From: Verrucomicrobiota bacterium
Lineage (GTDB): Bacteria; Verrucomicrobiota; Verrucomicrobiia; Opitutales; Opitutaceae
NCBI GenBank assembly: GCA_023386835.1
Contig: JAEWIY010000007.1
Coordinates: 1-40,711 of the forward strand
DNA: 40,711 nt
Direction of reading: 5' to 3'
The notes under the pieces were generated by a model. That model saw only the letters and a program-made list of their open reading frames with translations. It made no database searches and was not told where the DNA came from. A program made the translations under genes and the position numbers. Of the stretch, positions 1 to 8,307 are shown piece after piece. How positions within the stretch are numbered: the first letter of the stretch is position 1; every line of letters begins with the position of its first letter.

Positions 1-318
1 GCGAGTTAACCTTGCCCGGGTGTGTGCCCCCAGACCCCGAAAAAACACGCGATGACAACGCGACGTGTGTTATGCGTCACCGTCCGTTGACCAGGTGACT
101 TGAGTCGAGCACCGCGGCAGACGGGAAAGCGCAAACACACGGGATCGCGTTCGATCGAGACGACTAGAGAAGATCGACAACGTCCGGAATCCGCGTGCAG
201 GAGGTTGATCGACGGGGTCGTTAGGGACGCCTGGCGGCCCACCACAGGTGGAGTGCTGCGGGTGGGACGGCTTGGGCTCAGTCGCCCCAGGCACCTAAGC
301 GTCGGCTCGGACGTTTCC
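1..318. other. left-edge intergenic DNA
   Basis: I see no convincing gene on either strand. The open frames here are arginine- and proline-rich with no domain signature, as expected of chance frames in GC-rich DNA. The stretch ends at the palindromic operators of the PadR gene and presumably carries that operon's promoter, but I cannot pick a clear -35/-10 pair. Confidence 0.6.
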
Positions 319-357
319 TGTTGACGGCCAACAGAAGCGTCCTGTTGATTGCCAACA
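319..357 (+). promoter_or_regulatory. two tandem PadR operator candidates
   Basis: Two 15-bp palindromes share the form TGTTG-N5-CAACA. The first, TGTTGACGGCCAACA, is at 319-333 and the second, TGTTGATTGCCAACA, at 343-357. Their 24-bp spacing would place them on nearly the same face of the helix. The last A of the second copy is the first base of the PadR ATG. Seen directly: perfect 5-bp arms, conserved spacer length and tandem arrangement. Inferred: PadR dimers bind here and repress their own operon, as is usual for PadR-permease pairs. Confidence 0.7.
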
Positions 358-710
358 TGAGTTTGGCCGATGAGCGCCTCGATGTGCTGCAGGGCACGCT
401 CGACCTTCTGGTCCTGCGGACGTTGGACACTTTGGGACCGCTGCATGGTTACGGCATCGCGCGACGGATTGAGCAGGTGTCCGGGAACGTGCTCGCGTTA
501 AACCAAGGCACACTTTACCCCGCGCTGCTGCGGCTGGAGCAGCAGGGCTGGATCAAGTCGGATTGGGGCACGAGTGAGAACAACCGGCGCGCCCGCTTCT
601 ATGAGTTGACTCGGGCCGGGCGGCGGCAGCTGGCCACCGAGGTGGATCGCTGGCAGCGGATCAGCGCCGCCGTCAACCAAGTGATTTCGGCTCCGGGAGT
701 CGCCGGATAA
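357..710 (+). CDS. PadR family transcriptional regulator
   Basis: This 117-aa protein is a compact PadR regulator (PF03551). The winged helix spans about residues 8-85 with the typical LQGTLDLLVLRTL, HGYGIARRI, QGTLYPALLRLEQQGWI and FYELTRAGRRQL segments, followed by a short C-terminal dimerisation helix. The ATG at 357 is preferred to the upstream TTG at 321 because it starts exactly at the conserved MSLADERLDVLQG block. It lies 38 bp upstream of the first methionine of a MacB/FtsX-type permease. This PadR-permease arrangement is very common in Acidobacteria and Verrucomicrobia. Two palindromes overlap the start and suggest autoregulation. The effector is unknown; PadR proteins often sense small toxic or aromatic compounds. 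Confidence 0.93.
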   Translation: MSLADERLDVLQGTLDLLVLRTLDTLGPLHGYGIARRIEQVSGNVLALNQGTLYPALLRLEQQGWIKSDWGTSENNRRARFYELTRAGRRQLATEVDRWQRISAAVNQVISAPGVAG

Positions 711-748
711 ACCGGTTGCGCGTCTCGTCGTTCTTTTGCTCTTACCCG

Positions 749-899
749 ATGCGCCGCCTCATCGCCCGGACCCGCGACTGGTTTCGTCGTCGCCGCCTCG
801 TGGCCGCGATGGAGGAGGAACTCGCGTTTCACCTCGAAGAGTTGACGGCCGAGTACGAGCGTCGCGGCCTTTCTCCCGACGTGGCGCGCCAGGCCGCGT
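749..899 (+). pseudogene. detached N-terminal prefix domain of the orphan ABC permease
   Basis: The first 50 residues from the ATG at 749 match the start of duplicated orphan permeases: a basic stretch with WFRRRR, then the helix MEEELAFHLEELTAEY, then RRGLSPDVARQAA. In the family this is followed by roughly eight residues (LRRFGNVT-like) and then a VREELR motif. Here GCC GCG is followed after one base by the VREELR codons in a different frame, so about two dozen bases seem to be missing and the frame is lost. Reading on in this frame gives glycine-rich nonsense ending at 1156. It is either a true inactivating deletion or an assembly fault; the missing residues argue against a single-base error. 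Confidence 0.7.
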
Positions 900-947
900 G
901 TCCGGGAGGAGCTGCGGGCGCAGGCGGGCTGGCCCTTCCTGGAGGAG

Positions 948-3428
948 TTGGGCCGGGACTTGTGGTGGGCCTTGCGCGGGTTGGGGCGCCGTCCGGCGTT
1001 TACGGGGGGAATCGTGGCCGTTCTGGCTGTTGGCGTCGGAGCGGCCGCGACCCTGCTCGCGCTGGTGGACGCGGTCTTCCTCCGTCCACTCCCGGTCCCG
1101 GCGCCGCAGGAAATTCACCTCGTGCGGGCAGCCGATGGCAGCGCTGCTTTCTTTAGTGCCGGGACCGCCCGTCGGCTGGCGGAGCGACTGCCGCCGGGGG
1201 CGGCATTGGCTGCACACGCCGCGCAATCGAGTGCGACCGTGCAGCGGGGAGCGGGCACGGCCGAGCGGGTTGAGATTCAATTGGTCGATGGCGGCTTTTT
1301 CCCCGCCTTGCAACTTGGGCCGCTGGCTGGGCGGCTGTTGGTGCCGGCGGACGATCGCATCGGGACGCCTGGTTTCGTCGCCGTCGCCGGTGAAACGTGG
1401 GCGGAGGAGCGCTTTGGTCAGGCGAGCGCCGCGGTGGGGCAGGTGGTCCGGGTCAATGGTGAGTCCGTCACAATCGTGGGTGTGGCGCCGAAAGCGTTCG
1501 CCGGCGTGGTCGTCGGGCAGCGGGTGCAGCTCTGGTTGCCCGCGGCGTTGCAGCCGGCGCTGCGCATCTCGGGCAATGCGTGGGTCTTCAGTGGTGACGA
1601 CCGGCCGAACGACCCGGACTGGAACCGGGAGGAGCGCGTCAGCTGGATTCACCTGCTGATTCGCTGGCCGCACGGTGTACCGCAGGCGCTGATGCCGGAG
1701 ATCAACGAGGCGGATCGTCCGGCACGCGAGGACATCGCGAAGCAGATCAGCGACTCGACTGATCTCGCGGGGATCGGCCGGCCCAGCTGGACCGTGGAGC
1801 CTGCGCCGACCGGCTACTCGCATTTTCGCTCGAGTTTTGGCTCCACCAGCCGTATTCTCGGTATCATTACAGCGGCGCTGCTCCTGCTGACCGGGGCCAA
1901 CGTATCCAATCTTCTCATGGTGCGCACACTGGCGCGGCACCGTGAGCTCGGTGTCCGGCTGGCGCTGGGTTCCGGCCGGTGGCGCGTCGCCCGGCTCGCC
2001 TTGAGTGAAGCCCTGGTGCTCGCGCTTCTGGGCGTGCTCGGCGGCGCAGTGGTGGCGTCGTGGCTGATTCCCCTCGGCGCTCGGATTCTGGCGCCGGGAC
2101 AGGAGTTGGATCCGGAGCTGATCCGCACCGGTCCGCTGCTCGGTCTCGGATTGCTTGGCGGTGTGCTGACGATGGCGTTTGCCTGGGCGCCGGCGGCGTT
2201 GATCGCGCGTTTGGATCCTTTGGTGGCGCTGTCCGGCCGGGTGGCGGTCATGCGAGCGCCGGTGCGGTTGGGGCGGATGCTCGTGGTCGTGCAGATGGCG
2301 ATTGCCGTTGTGCTTGTGACCGTGGCGGTGTCCTTGACCCGCGAGTTGCAGCGCACACTGACGGCGGACCCGGGATTCGAACGGCACAGCGTGTTGACCG
2401 CGACGTTCGATCCGAGCGCCGCGGGTTATGCGTTCGAGGAGGTGCCCGCGCTATGCGAACGCATCCAACTGGCGCTGCGGGGTTTGCCCGGCGTGCAGGC
2501 GGTGGGATTCTCCGCCCACGGTATCCTGTCGGGCAGCACGAACCGCAGCGGGGTGTATCCGAGGGGCGATGACGTACAGGTGAGGTTCGGACATTTTCAG
2601 TCGGACCAGGTCTGGCCCGGCTACTTCGAGGCGACTGGGCTTTCCCTGCTGCACGGTCGGGAGATTTTAGCCTCCGACACGGCGGAGGCGCCGCATGTGG
2701 CGGTGGTGACCGAACGGTTTGCTCGCGCTCTTTTCGGCGAAATTGCGCCGTTGGGACGGCGGTTTGGTTTCGGTTCGGAGCCCGACGATCAGGATTGGAC
2801 GATCGTTGGTGTCGTGGGTGATGTCCGGGTGAACGCGGTCAGCGAGGATCCGCCTGCAATGTTCTTCATCCCGGCGATGCAGGCGGGTCAACGGGCGGGG
2901 TTCCTGGCCGTCCGGACGGAGGGTGCGGTGGAGACGCTGGCGGCGCCCGTGCGGGCCACGTTGGCGGAACTCGAGCCCGCGATCGTTTGGCATCGCTGGC
3001 TGACGCTCGAAGAGCGCATTGCCACGGACCTGCGCGGTTCGCTCATGACCTCGCGTCTGGTTGCGACTTTGTCGTTGGTTGCGCTGCTGCTCGCGGCGCT
3101 TGGCATGGGGGCAGTGCTGGCGCATCTCGTGACGCTGCGTCGGCGTGAAATTGCCATTCGCCTAGCCCTGGGCGCGGATCAGCCGGGAATCCTGCGGCAG
3201 ATCCTGCTCGATGCCTGGAAGCTCGCCGGGTTGGGAGCGCTCGCGGGTGCCGTGTTGCTGGCGTTGACGGCCCAGTTGCCCGTGTTGCGCGGTTGGTTGC
3301 CGGCGTGGGACGTGGTCGCCGCGATCGCGGCCGTGCTCGCGGCTGGGTTGGCTGCAACCGTGGGAGCGTGGCGGCCGGCCCGCGGCGCCTCACAGATTCA
3401 ACCCAATCGGCTGCTGACCGCTGAGTGA
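948..3428 (+). CDS. ADOP-type ABC transporter permease (two MacB/FtsX halves), N-terminus frameshifted
   Basis: The frame encodes 826 aa from a TTG, though the natural start is probably the out-of-frame ATG at 749. There are two repeated units. Each has an N-terminal membrane helix (PAFTGGIVAVLAVGVGAAAT; GRMLVVVQMAIAVVLVTVAV), a periplasmic MacB_PCD domain and an FtsX domain with three helices. The FtsX signatures HRELGVRLALG and RRREIAIRLALGA are clear. Such duplicated orphan permeases have no ATPase gene beside them, and none is found here. Family members are assumed to act with a distant MacB-like ATPase in export or envelope stress, but substrates are mostly unknown. If the deletion near 899 is real, the product lacks its cytoplasmic prefix domain and may be translated poorly or not at all. 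Confidence 0.85.
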   Translation: MGRDLWWALRGLGRRPAFTGGIVAVLAVGVGAAATLLALVDAVFLRPLPVPAPQEIHLVRAADGSAAFFSAGTARRLAERLPPGAALAAHAAQSSATVQRGAGTAERVEIQLVDGGFFPALQLGPLAGRLLVPADDRIGTPGFVAVAGETWAEERFGQASAAVGQVVRVNGESVTIVGVAPKAFAGVVVGQRVQLWLPAALQPALRISGNAWVFSGDDRPNDPDWNREERVSWIHLLIRWPHGVPQALMPEINEADRPAREDIAKQISDSTDLAGIGRPSWTVEPAPTGYSHFRSSFGSTSRILGIITAALLLLTGANVSNLLMVRTLARHRELGVRLALGSGRWRVARLALSEALVLALLGVLGGAVVASWLIPLGARILAPGQELDPELIRTGPLLGLGLLGGVLTMAFAWAPAALIARLDPLVALSGRVAVMRAPVRLGRMLVVVQMAIAVVLVTVAVSLTRELQRTLTADPGFERHSVLTATFDPSAAGYAFEEVPALCERIQLALRGLPGVQAVGFSAHGILSGSTNRSGVYPRGDDVQVRFGHFQSDQVWPGYFEATGLSLLHGREILASDTAEAPHVAVVTERFARALFGEIAPLGRRFGFGSEPDDQDWTIVGVVGDVRVNAVSEDPPAMFFIPAMQAGQRAGFLAVRTEGAVETLAAPVRATLAELEPAIVWHRWLTLEERIATDLRGSLMTSRLVATLSLVALLLAALGMGAVLAHLVTLRRREIAIRLALGADQPGILRQILLDAWKLAGLGALAGAVLLALTAQLPVLRGWLPAWDVVAAIAAVLAAGLAATVGAWRPARGASQIQPNRLLTAE

Positions 3429-3431
3429 GTC

Positions 3432-4673
3432 TCAGCGGGACGGCGTGGGATCGTCGGCTTCGGTTGGGCTGAGCAATGCGCGCACCAACCGGTCGTCGCC
3501 GTCGTTGGGTGCCGGCGTGATTCCCAGCAGCGCGCACATCAGGTTGTAGACGTGGATATTCTCGACCGCCCCGAGTGTCTTGCCGTGGGGAATACGCGCG
3601 CCGTAGGCGATGAAGGTCGCGCCCATCGAACCGTAGGCGGAATCGAAACCATGATTGCCGCGGGCGGATGCCCATTCGCGTTTTGCGGCGGCGGCCCGTG
3701 TCCAGACTTCCCAGCCGTCATCCGCGATCACCAACACGTCGGGAATCCGCACGTGTTGGGTATACCCCAGGGACGGCGGCAGGTTCGATTTGTGAAAGAC
3801 CCGCACGTGCCGCAGCGCGCGAAGCCGGCTCAGCGTTTCCTCCATGCGGTCCGCAGGAGGGCGCAATCCGGCAATGGGCCCCAGCAAATCGTAGCGCAGG
3901 AGTTCGCGCGGCAGCGCATCGTCCAGATAGACGATCCGGTTCTCACTGATCTCGGCCATCCCGTGGTCGGAAACGATGAGGAGCGTGACGCTGTCTTGGA
4001 GATGACGCGCCCGCAGACCCGCCAGCAGGTCGCCGATCGAACGATCCACGTCGAGCAGCGCGAGGCGCGTCTCCTCCGCGAGCGGACCGAAGTTGTGGCC
4101 GGCATCATCAACGGCGGCGAAATACGTCGTGATCAGCGCGGGCCGCTCAGCCTCCGGCAGATCGAGCCATGCGAGCACTTGGTTTACCCGTTCGGCGTGC
4201 GGTTTGTCGTGGTCGTAGTGGTACCAATACGTCGGTTGCTGGCCGTGGATCTTCACGTCACTGCCGGGCCAGAACATGGAGGCCGTGCTTCGGCCCTGCT
4301 TCATGGCGGTGATCCAGATCGGCTCGCCACCCCACCAGCGCGGATCGGTGACAGCCGCGCGGTCGGGCAGCCGGAAAAAGCGTCCCATCTCTGGATCGAA
4401 CATCTCGTTGCCCACGATACCGTGGCGCTCCACCCGAAGTCCGGTGACCAGCGTATAATGGTTTGGATACGTTTTGGTCGGGAAGGTGGGGATCAGCTGG
4501 GACAGACGTGTGCCTTCGCGCGCCAGTTGCACCAGATGGGGTGGCGAGTAGCGGTCGAGGTAGTCCCATCGCATCCCGTCGATTGAGATGAGGATCACCA
4601 CCGGATCCGCGGCTCGGACGGGGGTGCCGAGCAGCAGTGTCAGGAGAACGGGACGCAACCAGCGCAAACACAT
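3432..4673 (-). CDS. exported type I phosphodiesterase / nucleotide pyrophosphatase (alkaline phosphatase superfamily)
   Basis: This 413-aa protein has a signal peptide (LRWLRPVLLTLLLGTPVRAAD) directly after the ATG at 4673; the frame upstream is arginine-rich and not protein-like. The ENPP-type fold is shown by VVILISIDGMRWDYL (first metal aspartate), FPTKTYPNHYTLVTG (catalytic threonine in TKTYPN), DDAGHNFGP (metal Asp and His), IVSDHGM (metal Asp-His pair) and the late ARGNHGFDS histidine. It is expected to hydrolyse phosphodiester or pyrophosphate bonds, such as nucleotides or nucleotide sugars, in the periplasm. Its stop lies only 3 bp from that of the convergent permease gene. It is 86 bp downstream of an exported epimerase-like gene and may share its transcript. 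Confidence 0.92.
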   Translation of the reverse strand: MCLRWLRPVLLTLLLGTPVRAADPVVILISIDGMRWDYLDRYSPPHLVQLAREGTRLSQLIPTFPTKTYPNHYTLVTGLRVERHGIVGNEMFDPEMGRFFRLPDRAAVTDPRWWGGEPIWITAMKQGRSTASMFWPGSDVKIHGQQPTYWYHYDHDKPHAERVNQVLAWLDLPEAERPALITTYFAAVDDAGHNFGPLAEETRLALLDVDRSIGDLLAGLRARHLQDSVTLLIVSDHGMAEISENRIVYLDDALPRELLRYDLLGPIAGLRPPADRMEETLSRLRALRHVRVFHKSNLPPSLGYTQHVRIPDVLVIADDGWEVWTRAAAAKREWASARGNHGFDSAYGSMGATFIAYGARIPHGKTLGAVENIHVYNLMCALLGITPAPNDGDDRLVRALLSPTEADDPTPSR

Positions 4674-4759
4674 GCGCGGGAAGTCAGGCAAATGCCCTCG
4701 CGCTGGCAAAACTTCGCTGGGCCGGGCGGAGAGAATCTTTTCCCGATGAACCGATTCGA

Positions 4760-5650
4760 TCAGCGGGCGCTCGGCGGCCGCAATTGCTTTGCCAGCTCCG
4801 CGAGGCCGGCGAGGTTCTCGCGCAGCACGATCTCGGAGTCCAACTCCGGTAGGTGATCGAGGACGCCGACGGGGCCACGCCACCCACTTCGCTGGATGAT
4901 CTGCATCATCTCACGCTCGTGGTCTCCCTGGCCCAGCCGGACGATTTTCTGCCCGCGGCGTTCTCCGTCGCGAACCATGCCGTTGAGATTCACTGCCACG
5001 ACGTGGGGCTGCATCCGGGTCCAGAGTTCGGCGAAGCGCGCGACGTCCTCGTGCGCATGATGAAAATTGTAGACGATGCCGACGTTTCGAACGCCCTGCA
5101 CGCGCAAGGCCTCGATGATCGCAACTTGATGCTCCGGCTGCCCGAACCAGCCGCCGTGATTGTACAGGGCCACCGTGCAACCCACGTTGTTCGCTGCATC
5201 CGCGAGGGTGCGGATTCGTGCGACTTCATGCTCCAGAATCCGTTCGGGCGTCGCCTCAGCATACCATGGCTGATTCCAGCCGGTGACCCAAAGTTGCAAA
5301 CGCAGGTTGTGACGCCGGACTACGTCCAGGATCGTCTCCGCGGTTTTGTTGAGCGTGGTCGGAAACCACCACGCCACGATCTCGATGCCGTGCTCCTGCA
5401 TGGCCTTTACCTCCGCGTCGAACGTCGGGATGTGTTCGTCGCGAAAATCGTAAGCAAGCTTCGTGAGTCCCAATCGCTGCAGCATTTCGGCGCGCTCGAC
5501 CGGGCCGCGTTTCTTGGCGTCGAACGGGACGATACACCACGCGACGAGGTTTTCGCGTGACCACAGCGAGGTCTCGCTGGCGGAGCAGGGTAGGGCCGAC
5601 AACACCGAAGCGACCGTGGTCGCGAGCAACAGCCAGACGGGGGAACGCAT
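4760..5650 (-). CDS. exported sugar phosphate isomerase/epimerase-like TIM-barrel protein
   Basis: The 296-aa product starts at the ATG at 5650, where a signal peptide begins (MRSPVWLLLATTVASVLSAL, ending near CSAS). The rest is an AP-endonuclease-2-type TIM barrel (PF01261). It has a beta-strand with AYDFRDEH, an IVAWWFP strand, the metal-site-like LYNHGGWFG, the NVGIVYNFHHAHED segment where the family carries its aspartate/histidine ligands, and HVVAVNLNGM. Exported relatives are abundant in Planctomycetes and Verrucomicrobia and are often linked to unusual sugars; some family members act on 3-keto-sugars. The substrate cannot be told from sequence. It precedes the phosphodiesterase gene on the same strand. 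Confidence 0.85.
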   Translation of the reverse strand: MRSPVWLLLATTVASVLSALPCSASETSLWSRENLVAWCIVPFDAKKRGPVERAEMLQRLGLTKLAYDFRDEHIPTFDAEVKAMQEHGIEIVAWWFPTTLNKTAETILDVVRRHNLRLQLWVTGWNQPWYAEATPERILEHEVARIRTLADAANNVGCTVALYNHGGWFGQPEHQVAIIEALRVQGVRNVGIVYNFHHAHEDVARFAELWTRMQPHVVAVNLNGMVRDGERRGQKIVRLGQGDHEREMMQIIQRSGWRGPVGVLDHLPELDSEIVLRENLAGLAELAKQLRPPSAR

Positions 5651-5756
5651 GCCCCGAGTCTGCCCGGGGCGGGGTTGCCCGCAAGCGGATCGGCTGGCGG
5701 AGTGTTCGGCGCGGGTGGTGCGGCTTCGATCGGCGCGGCACCGCACTGGTCAGAGC

Positions 5757-6518
5757 TCAGCTGCGTTTTAGTGGGACATCCACGAGTGGCTTGCGCAGGA
5801 CGGCCACCGACTGACCGAGGTGCCCAAGCGTGCCCATCCGGGCCCCGTTCTCCCACTGGATTTCTTCGGGAATCGGGATGTGCGGGCGGTCGCCGTCGTG
5901 CACCTGTTCGAGGAGCAGGCCGGCGTGCTCGGCCCAAGCCTCCAGCGCGTCGCGACTGGTGAACTGATTGAGGTGGCGTCCGTATTCAGATTCTGGAGCG
6001 CGCAACGCCTGCTCGAAAACAACCCAGTGTGAACGGATCCGTAACTCCAGGAACGACAGCACGACGCACCCGCCCGGGACGAGCACCCGCTGCGCCTCCA
6101 TCAGGTAGCGGAACGCGTGTTCCGGGGGCAGGTGGGTGAAAACGGAGAAGAAGCAGACGAACTGGGCCTGCTCCGCCGGGGCGGGAATGCGATAACCGTC
6201 GTTGACGAGAAAGCTCCAATCCGGCCGCTCGCTGATCTCGCGTGCGTACGCGAGCAGTCGCGGCTCGATGTCGCAGCCGAGGTAGCGGACTTCACGGCAG
6301 CGCGAGAGCTGCGCCGCGAGCCGTCCGCTGCCGCAACCCACATCGATGACGAGATCGGTCTCCTGCAGGCCGAGCGCGCGCAGCAGATGATACTCGAGTT
6401 TTCCGACGGCATTAAACTCGCCGCCGACCGCGGTTCGCAGGGCCTGGTCGCGGCTGAAACGCGAAACCAGGCGGTCAACATGATCTTCGTAAGACTGGTG
6501 TGGGCGATGAGCGGCCAT
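5757..6518 (-). CDS. class I SAM-dependent methyltransferase
   Basis: This 253-aa protein has no signal peptide and a standard Rossmann-type methyltransferase core. Motif I is VIDVGCGSGRLA at residues 57-68, the acidic residue after strand 2 is in LGCDIEPRLL, motif II lies in FVCFFSVFTHLPPE, and motif III is VLVPGGCVVLSFLEL. It resembles methyltransferases of the Methyltransf_11/25 type acting on small molecules. The C-terminal 90 residues (EYGRHLNQFTSRDALEAWA) are a lid typical of glycan or secondary-metabolite methyltransferases. Its acceptor is unknown. It ends about 105 bp before the epimerase gene starts on the same strand. Confidence 0.88.
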   Translation of the reverse strand: MAAHRPHQSYEDHVDRLVSRFSRDQALRTAVGGEFNAVGKLEYHLLRALGLQETDLVIDVGCGSGRLAAQLSRCREVRYLGCDIEPRLLAYAREISERPDWSFLVNDGYRIPAPAEQAQFVCFFSVFTHLPPEHAFRYLMEAQRVLVPGGCVVLSFLELRIRSHWVVFEQALRAPESEYGRHLNQFTSRDALEAWAEHAGLLLEQVHDGDRPHIPIPEEIQWENGARMGTLGHLGQSVAVLRKPLVDVPLKRS

Positions 6519-6613
6519 GGGCGAGGGGGCAACACCTGGCCTTGACCATCCACTCGCCTCGACCCGCTACTGACCGCCGCAAATCGTGTGCGGAGGGAAG
6601 TGCTCGGGCCCGC

Positions 6614-7969
6614 TTAACGAGTCTCCTTCGCGCGTAGCGGACGAACGTCTGGCGCCCGTCCCTGCACCAGTGCCGACATCCACGCCTCGGCCCGTTCCGT
6701 GTACGGCCGTTGCTGTTCCACGGTGGCCTGGTGGTTGTGTGGCGAGTCGACGAGCGGCACGACCTCCTTCGGACCTTGGATCCGGTTGAAGGCAGCCCAG
6801 ATTCCCGCGGGTGGGCAGACCTCGTCGATGAAGCCCATCGAAACGAGTGAAGTGGCCTTGATGCCGGCCGCGAGGTTCACGGTATCAAAATACAATGCGG
6901 TTCGCATTACGTCGGGCCGGGTGGAATCCCAGTTTGGATAACCGGCGGCGCGTCCGTGCAGCGCCCCGTTGCTGTCGGCACCCGCCGGCACATGCACGAT
7001 CAGGTGTGTCACCGCGGAATGGAGACCGGCGACGGCCAGGCTTTGTTGTCCGCCCATGCTGGTGCCGGTCACGAGGAGCACCTCCCCGTTCCAGTCGGGC
7101 CGGCTTTGCAGATAGTCCACGGCCCGAACGTCTCCGAGATACATCTGCAGGAAGTAGTTTCGATCCCGGTCGTTGTCGTAGATCGTGTTGTAGTTTTTGA
7201 TCAGCTGCGGGAGGGCCGCGTAGAATTCCGTGGGTAGGTTTCCCGGCACGTCGTGGGGCATGACGTTGAGCGCGAGCCAGCCCTCGGCGGCGCGGTCCGT
7301 CACCCACGCCTTGTCGAACGGGTAGGGCGGGCTCGCCCAGAGCAGGAGGAGCAGCGCGGGGAACTTTCCTTGCCGGGCCGGCTTGGCAATTTGTCCGTAC
7401 ACGTGAGCCCCGCCAATGTTGTCCAAAGCCAGCGTGGCATACTCGACGCCTTCGCGGCCGCTCTCGCCCGGCGTGAGCACCGGGTTCAGCGGGATCGCAC
7501 GGAGCTCCGCCAGCTTTTCGGCCCAGAAGTCCTCGAAGTCCGCCGGTGCAGGCTTGCTTGGTTGTAGTTGCTCGGGCGAGACGGCGGCCGCAGCGAGGAC
7601 GCGCTCACTCGCGGCTCGGGCGGCGGGCGTCCTTGGGTGGTCGCCGGAATTCGAATACGGCGACAGCTCCAGGTGAATCATGGCGGGCTTCGTGGCCACG
7701 ATCTCGACCACCGCCGTCCCGCGGGTCAGGTCAAGTTCGCCCGAGCGCAGCTCGACCAAATCATCCTGTTTGAGCGAGTAGGCCCAGCGCGTGGCGTTGG
7801 CGTCACTGGTTTCGATTGTCCATCCCACCGTCTGACCGACAGCATACAGACCATCCTCGTGATGAGGCTGGAGCTTCAGGCCGGCGCCGGCACGGCAGAG
7901 CGCGCTGGTGATGACGAGCAGCGCCAGTGCCGCTAGGAATCGGGTGGGGAGACGGGGACACGAGTTCAT
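6614..7969 (-). CDS. exported acetylxylan esterase-like alpha/beta hydrolase (AXE1, CE7)
   Basis: The 451-aa protein has an N-terminal signal peptide (FLAALALLVITSALCRAGA). An N-terminal beta domain of about 110 residues carries the FEDFWAEKLAEL signature just before the hydrolase core. The core belongs to the AXE1/CE7 family: nucleophile Ser304 in GTSMGGQQ, acid Asp382 in GFIDEVCPP, and a histidine in SPHNHQ near residues 411-413. It should remove acetyl groups from xylan-type or other O-acetylated oligosaccharides in the periplasm. The ATG at 7969 is used rather than the TTG one codon earlier. The gene is divergent from the M3 peptidase, and an 8-bp palindrome CGTTAACG lies 33 bp upstream of its start. 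Confidence 0.9.
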   Translation of the reverse strand: MNSCPRLPTRFLAALALLVITSALCRAGAGLKLQPHHEDGLYAVGQTVGWTIETSDANATRWAYSLKQDDLVELRSGELDLTRGTAVVEIVATKPAMIHLELSPYSNSGDHPRTPAARAASERVLAAAAVSPEQLQPSKPAPADFEDFWAEKLAELRAIPLNPVLTPGESGREGVEYATLALDNIGGAHVYGQIAKPARQGKFPALLLLLWASPPYPFDKAWVTDRAAEGWLALNVMPHDVPGNLPTEFYAALPQLIKNYNTIYDNDRDRNYFLQMYLGDVRAVDYLQSRPDWNGEVLLVTGTSMGGQQSLAVAGLHSAVTHLIVHVPAGADSNGALHGRAAGYPNWDSTRPDVMRTALYFDTVNLAAGIKATSLVSMGFIDEVCPPAGIWAAFNRIQGPKEVVPLVDSPHNHQATVEQQRPYTERAEAWMSALVQGRAPDVRPLRAKETR

Positions 7970-8307
7970 CAAAAGCGCACACTGTCATGAAGCGTCGCCG
8001 CCGTTAACGAAGAATTCAGTCCAACGTCAGCCGGGCGCCGTCCGACCTGCCGCGAAATGATCTGTGGCCGCACCAAGGGCAGGAGTGGCCGCAAAGATGC
8101 GCAAGAGGCGCAGAAGAAACCTTTCGCGCCGGACAGGCGGTGCAGACTTGTTGAGAACTTCTCCGAAGGGGGCGGGACGCGATACCAGCATGGGCGTCCT
8201 TTGCGCCTTCTTGCGGCCCCATTTCGATGTCAACGCGGCCTTGCTCGCGGCTGCGTCGCACTGGCGCGGACTTGCGCACGGTTCTCGGCCGCGCAGCGTG
8301 TGCGACC
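7970..8307. other. divergent intergenic region with an imperfect inverted repeat
   Basis: This stretch separates the divergent esterase and peptidase genes. It holds the palindrome CGTTAACG at 8002-8009 and a purine-rich element (GCAAAGATGCGCAAGAGGCG) at about 8092-8111. An inverted, diverged copy of that element lies at about 8196-8220 (GCGCCTTCTTGCGGCCCC on the plus strand). The same GCAAAGACGCGCAAAAG motif recurs near 11604-11621. Open frames through it look random. Confidence 0.5.
8092..8222. repeat. imperfect inverted copies of a GCAAAGACGC-type dispersed repeat
   Basis: The left arm (about 8090-8121, plus strand) reads GGCCGCAAAGATGCGCAAG followed by AGGCGCAGAAG. The right arm (about 8196-8222) read on the minus strand gives GGGGCCGCAAGAAGGCGC followed by AAAGGACGCCC. 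About 75 bp of unrelated DNA separates them. A third copy is near 11600. Elements with this CGCAAAGACGCAAAG character are scattered in intergenic DNA of many bacteria. The function is unknown, and the arms are too diverged to call a strong hairpin. Confidence 0.45.

Noticed and set aside
759..2387. A 542-aa minus-strand frame over the permease
   Set aside because: It is an antisense shadow of a recognised membrane protein, with low-complexity Arg/Gln/His composition.
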